Source: Flagellimonas sp. HMM57 (GTDB lineage Bacteria; Bacteroidota; Bacteroidia; Flavobacteriales; Flavobacteriaceae). From it: DNA of 64,000 nt. Where the stretch lies: assembly GCF_021390175.1 (NCBI RefSeq), contig NZ_CP090004.1, positions 2,108,001 to 2,172,000 of the forward strand. The letters are read 5' to 3'. A program made the translations under genes and the position numbers. Shown here in pieces: positions 63,550-64,000 of the stretch (positions within the stretch are counted from its first letter, which is position 1; each line of letters opens with the position of its first letter). The notes below the pieces were generated by a model. The model ran no database searches. It was not told where the DNA came from and worked only from the letters and a program-made list of their open reading frames with translations.

Positions 63550-64000
63550 CTAATACCTGTAATATTCTGGTTTAAAAGGTCCTTCAACCGTTACACCAAT
63601 ATATTCAGCTTGGTCTTGCTTAAGTTCCGTTAATTCGGCGCCCAAACGTTCCAAATGTAGTTTAGCTACTTTTTCATCAAGATGTTTTGGAAGCATATAG
63701 ACATCATTTTCATAATTGTCACTATTGTTCCATAATTCAATCTGCGCCAAAGTCTGGTTTGTAAATGAATTACTCATTACAAAACTAGGATGTCCCGTTG
63801 CACAACCAAGGTTGACCAATCGACCTTCGGCCAGAATGATAATATCTTTACCATTGATTGTGTATTTATCGACTTGTGGTTTGATTTCGTCTTTGGTATC
63901 GCCAAAAGTCCCGTTCAACCAAGCCATATCTATTTCATTGTCAAAATGTCCGATGTTACAGACAATAGCTTTGTCCTTTAAAGCACGGAAATGCTCCTCA
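63550..64000 (-). CDS. ahcY: S-adenosylhomocysteine hydrolase, C-terminal part (cut by window edge)
   Basis: The visible 150 residues are the end of AhcY, which splits S-adenosylhomocysteine. The frame stays open to the window edge and includes [20 protein letters not shown] upstream of an internal Met, then [35 protein letters not shown] and the C-terminal KPEYYRY, where the conserved Lys-Tyr end reaches the NAD site of a neighbouring subunit. Confidence 0.96.
   Translation of the reverse strand, partial: EEHFRALKDKAIVCNIGHFDNEIDMAWLNGTFGDTKDEIKPQVDKYTINGKDIIILAEGRLVNLGCATGHPSFVMSNSFTNQTLAQIELWNNSDNYENDVYMLPKHLDEKVAKLHLERLGAELTELKQDQAEYIGVTVEGPFKPEYYRY

Overview
The window is chromosomal DNA from a member of the Flavobacteriaceae (Bacteroidota), probably a marine genus. 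The family is indicated by a conserved mutY-ssb-gldE-gldD gliding block, a DUF4270 lipoprotein between a GT5-like protein and glmS, atpD-atpC standing apart from other ATP synthase genes, five TonB-dependent receptors, a DUF4199 protein, an extended L21, and promoters of the Bacteroidota type (TAnnTTTG -7 box, few Shine-Dalgarno sequences). The genus is not resolved. I saw no tRNA, rRNA, CRISPR array, prophage or insertion sequence.

Layout. 1-4.0 kb: a minus-strand run panC-panD-flippase-esterase homologue-radA (cut by the window edge). 4.0-8.6 kb: GT5-like protein, DUF4270 lipoprotein and glmS. 8.8-11.6 kb: an orphan TonB receptor. 11.7-13.6 kb: atpDC. 13.7-23.8 kb: a biotin region (bioF, DUF2007, bioD, bioA, a ketoacyl synthase, bioB) interrupted by an opposite-strand GT39 gene and an NfeD-like/flotillin pair. 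23.8-28.6 kb: a cupin/JmjC-like protein, PEP carboxylase, and a divergent LCIB-type carbonic anhydrase homologue. 28.7-32.1 kb: HU, a 29-residue basic protein, RNase E/G, a DUF3667 protein and RecX, all minus strand. 32.2-35.7 kb: mutY-ssb-gldE-gldD. 35.7-41.0 kb: a minus-strand envelope locus, possibly metal related. 41.1-46.9 kb: EamA transporter, an M16 peptidase pair, DUF4199, L21 and L27. 47.1-52.8 kb: a TPR-HTH regulator, TonB receptor and beta-propeller phytase, which read as a phytate scavenging locus. 52.8-55.8 kb: a D-threonine aldolase-type enzyme, a serine hydrolase and a divergent MarR regulator with two operator-like palindromes between them. 55.9-62.3 kb: an operon TonB receptor-SDR-DUF1569-SRPBCC, divergent from a LytS/LytTR two-component pair. 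62.3-64 kb: a reductase-like SDR and the 3' end of ahcY.

The most notable observations are three in-frame UAA codons in two adjacent and otherwise intact genes at the end of the 60.2-55.9 kb operon, and a flavobacterial palindromic repeat inserted in frame in the biotin-cluster ketoacyl synthase. Next are the pairing of PEP carboxylase with an LCIB-type carbonic anhydrase homologue, the phytate locus with a 34-bp perfect palindrome between receptor and phytase, and an alpha/beta hydrolase that has lost its catalytic Ser and probably its His. Most genes are intact, closely packed and ordinary for the family.
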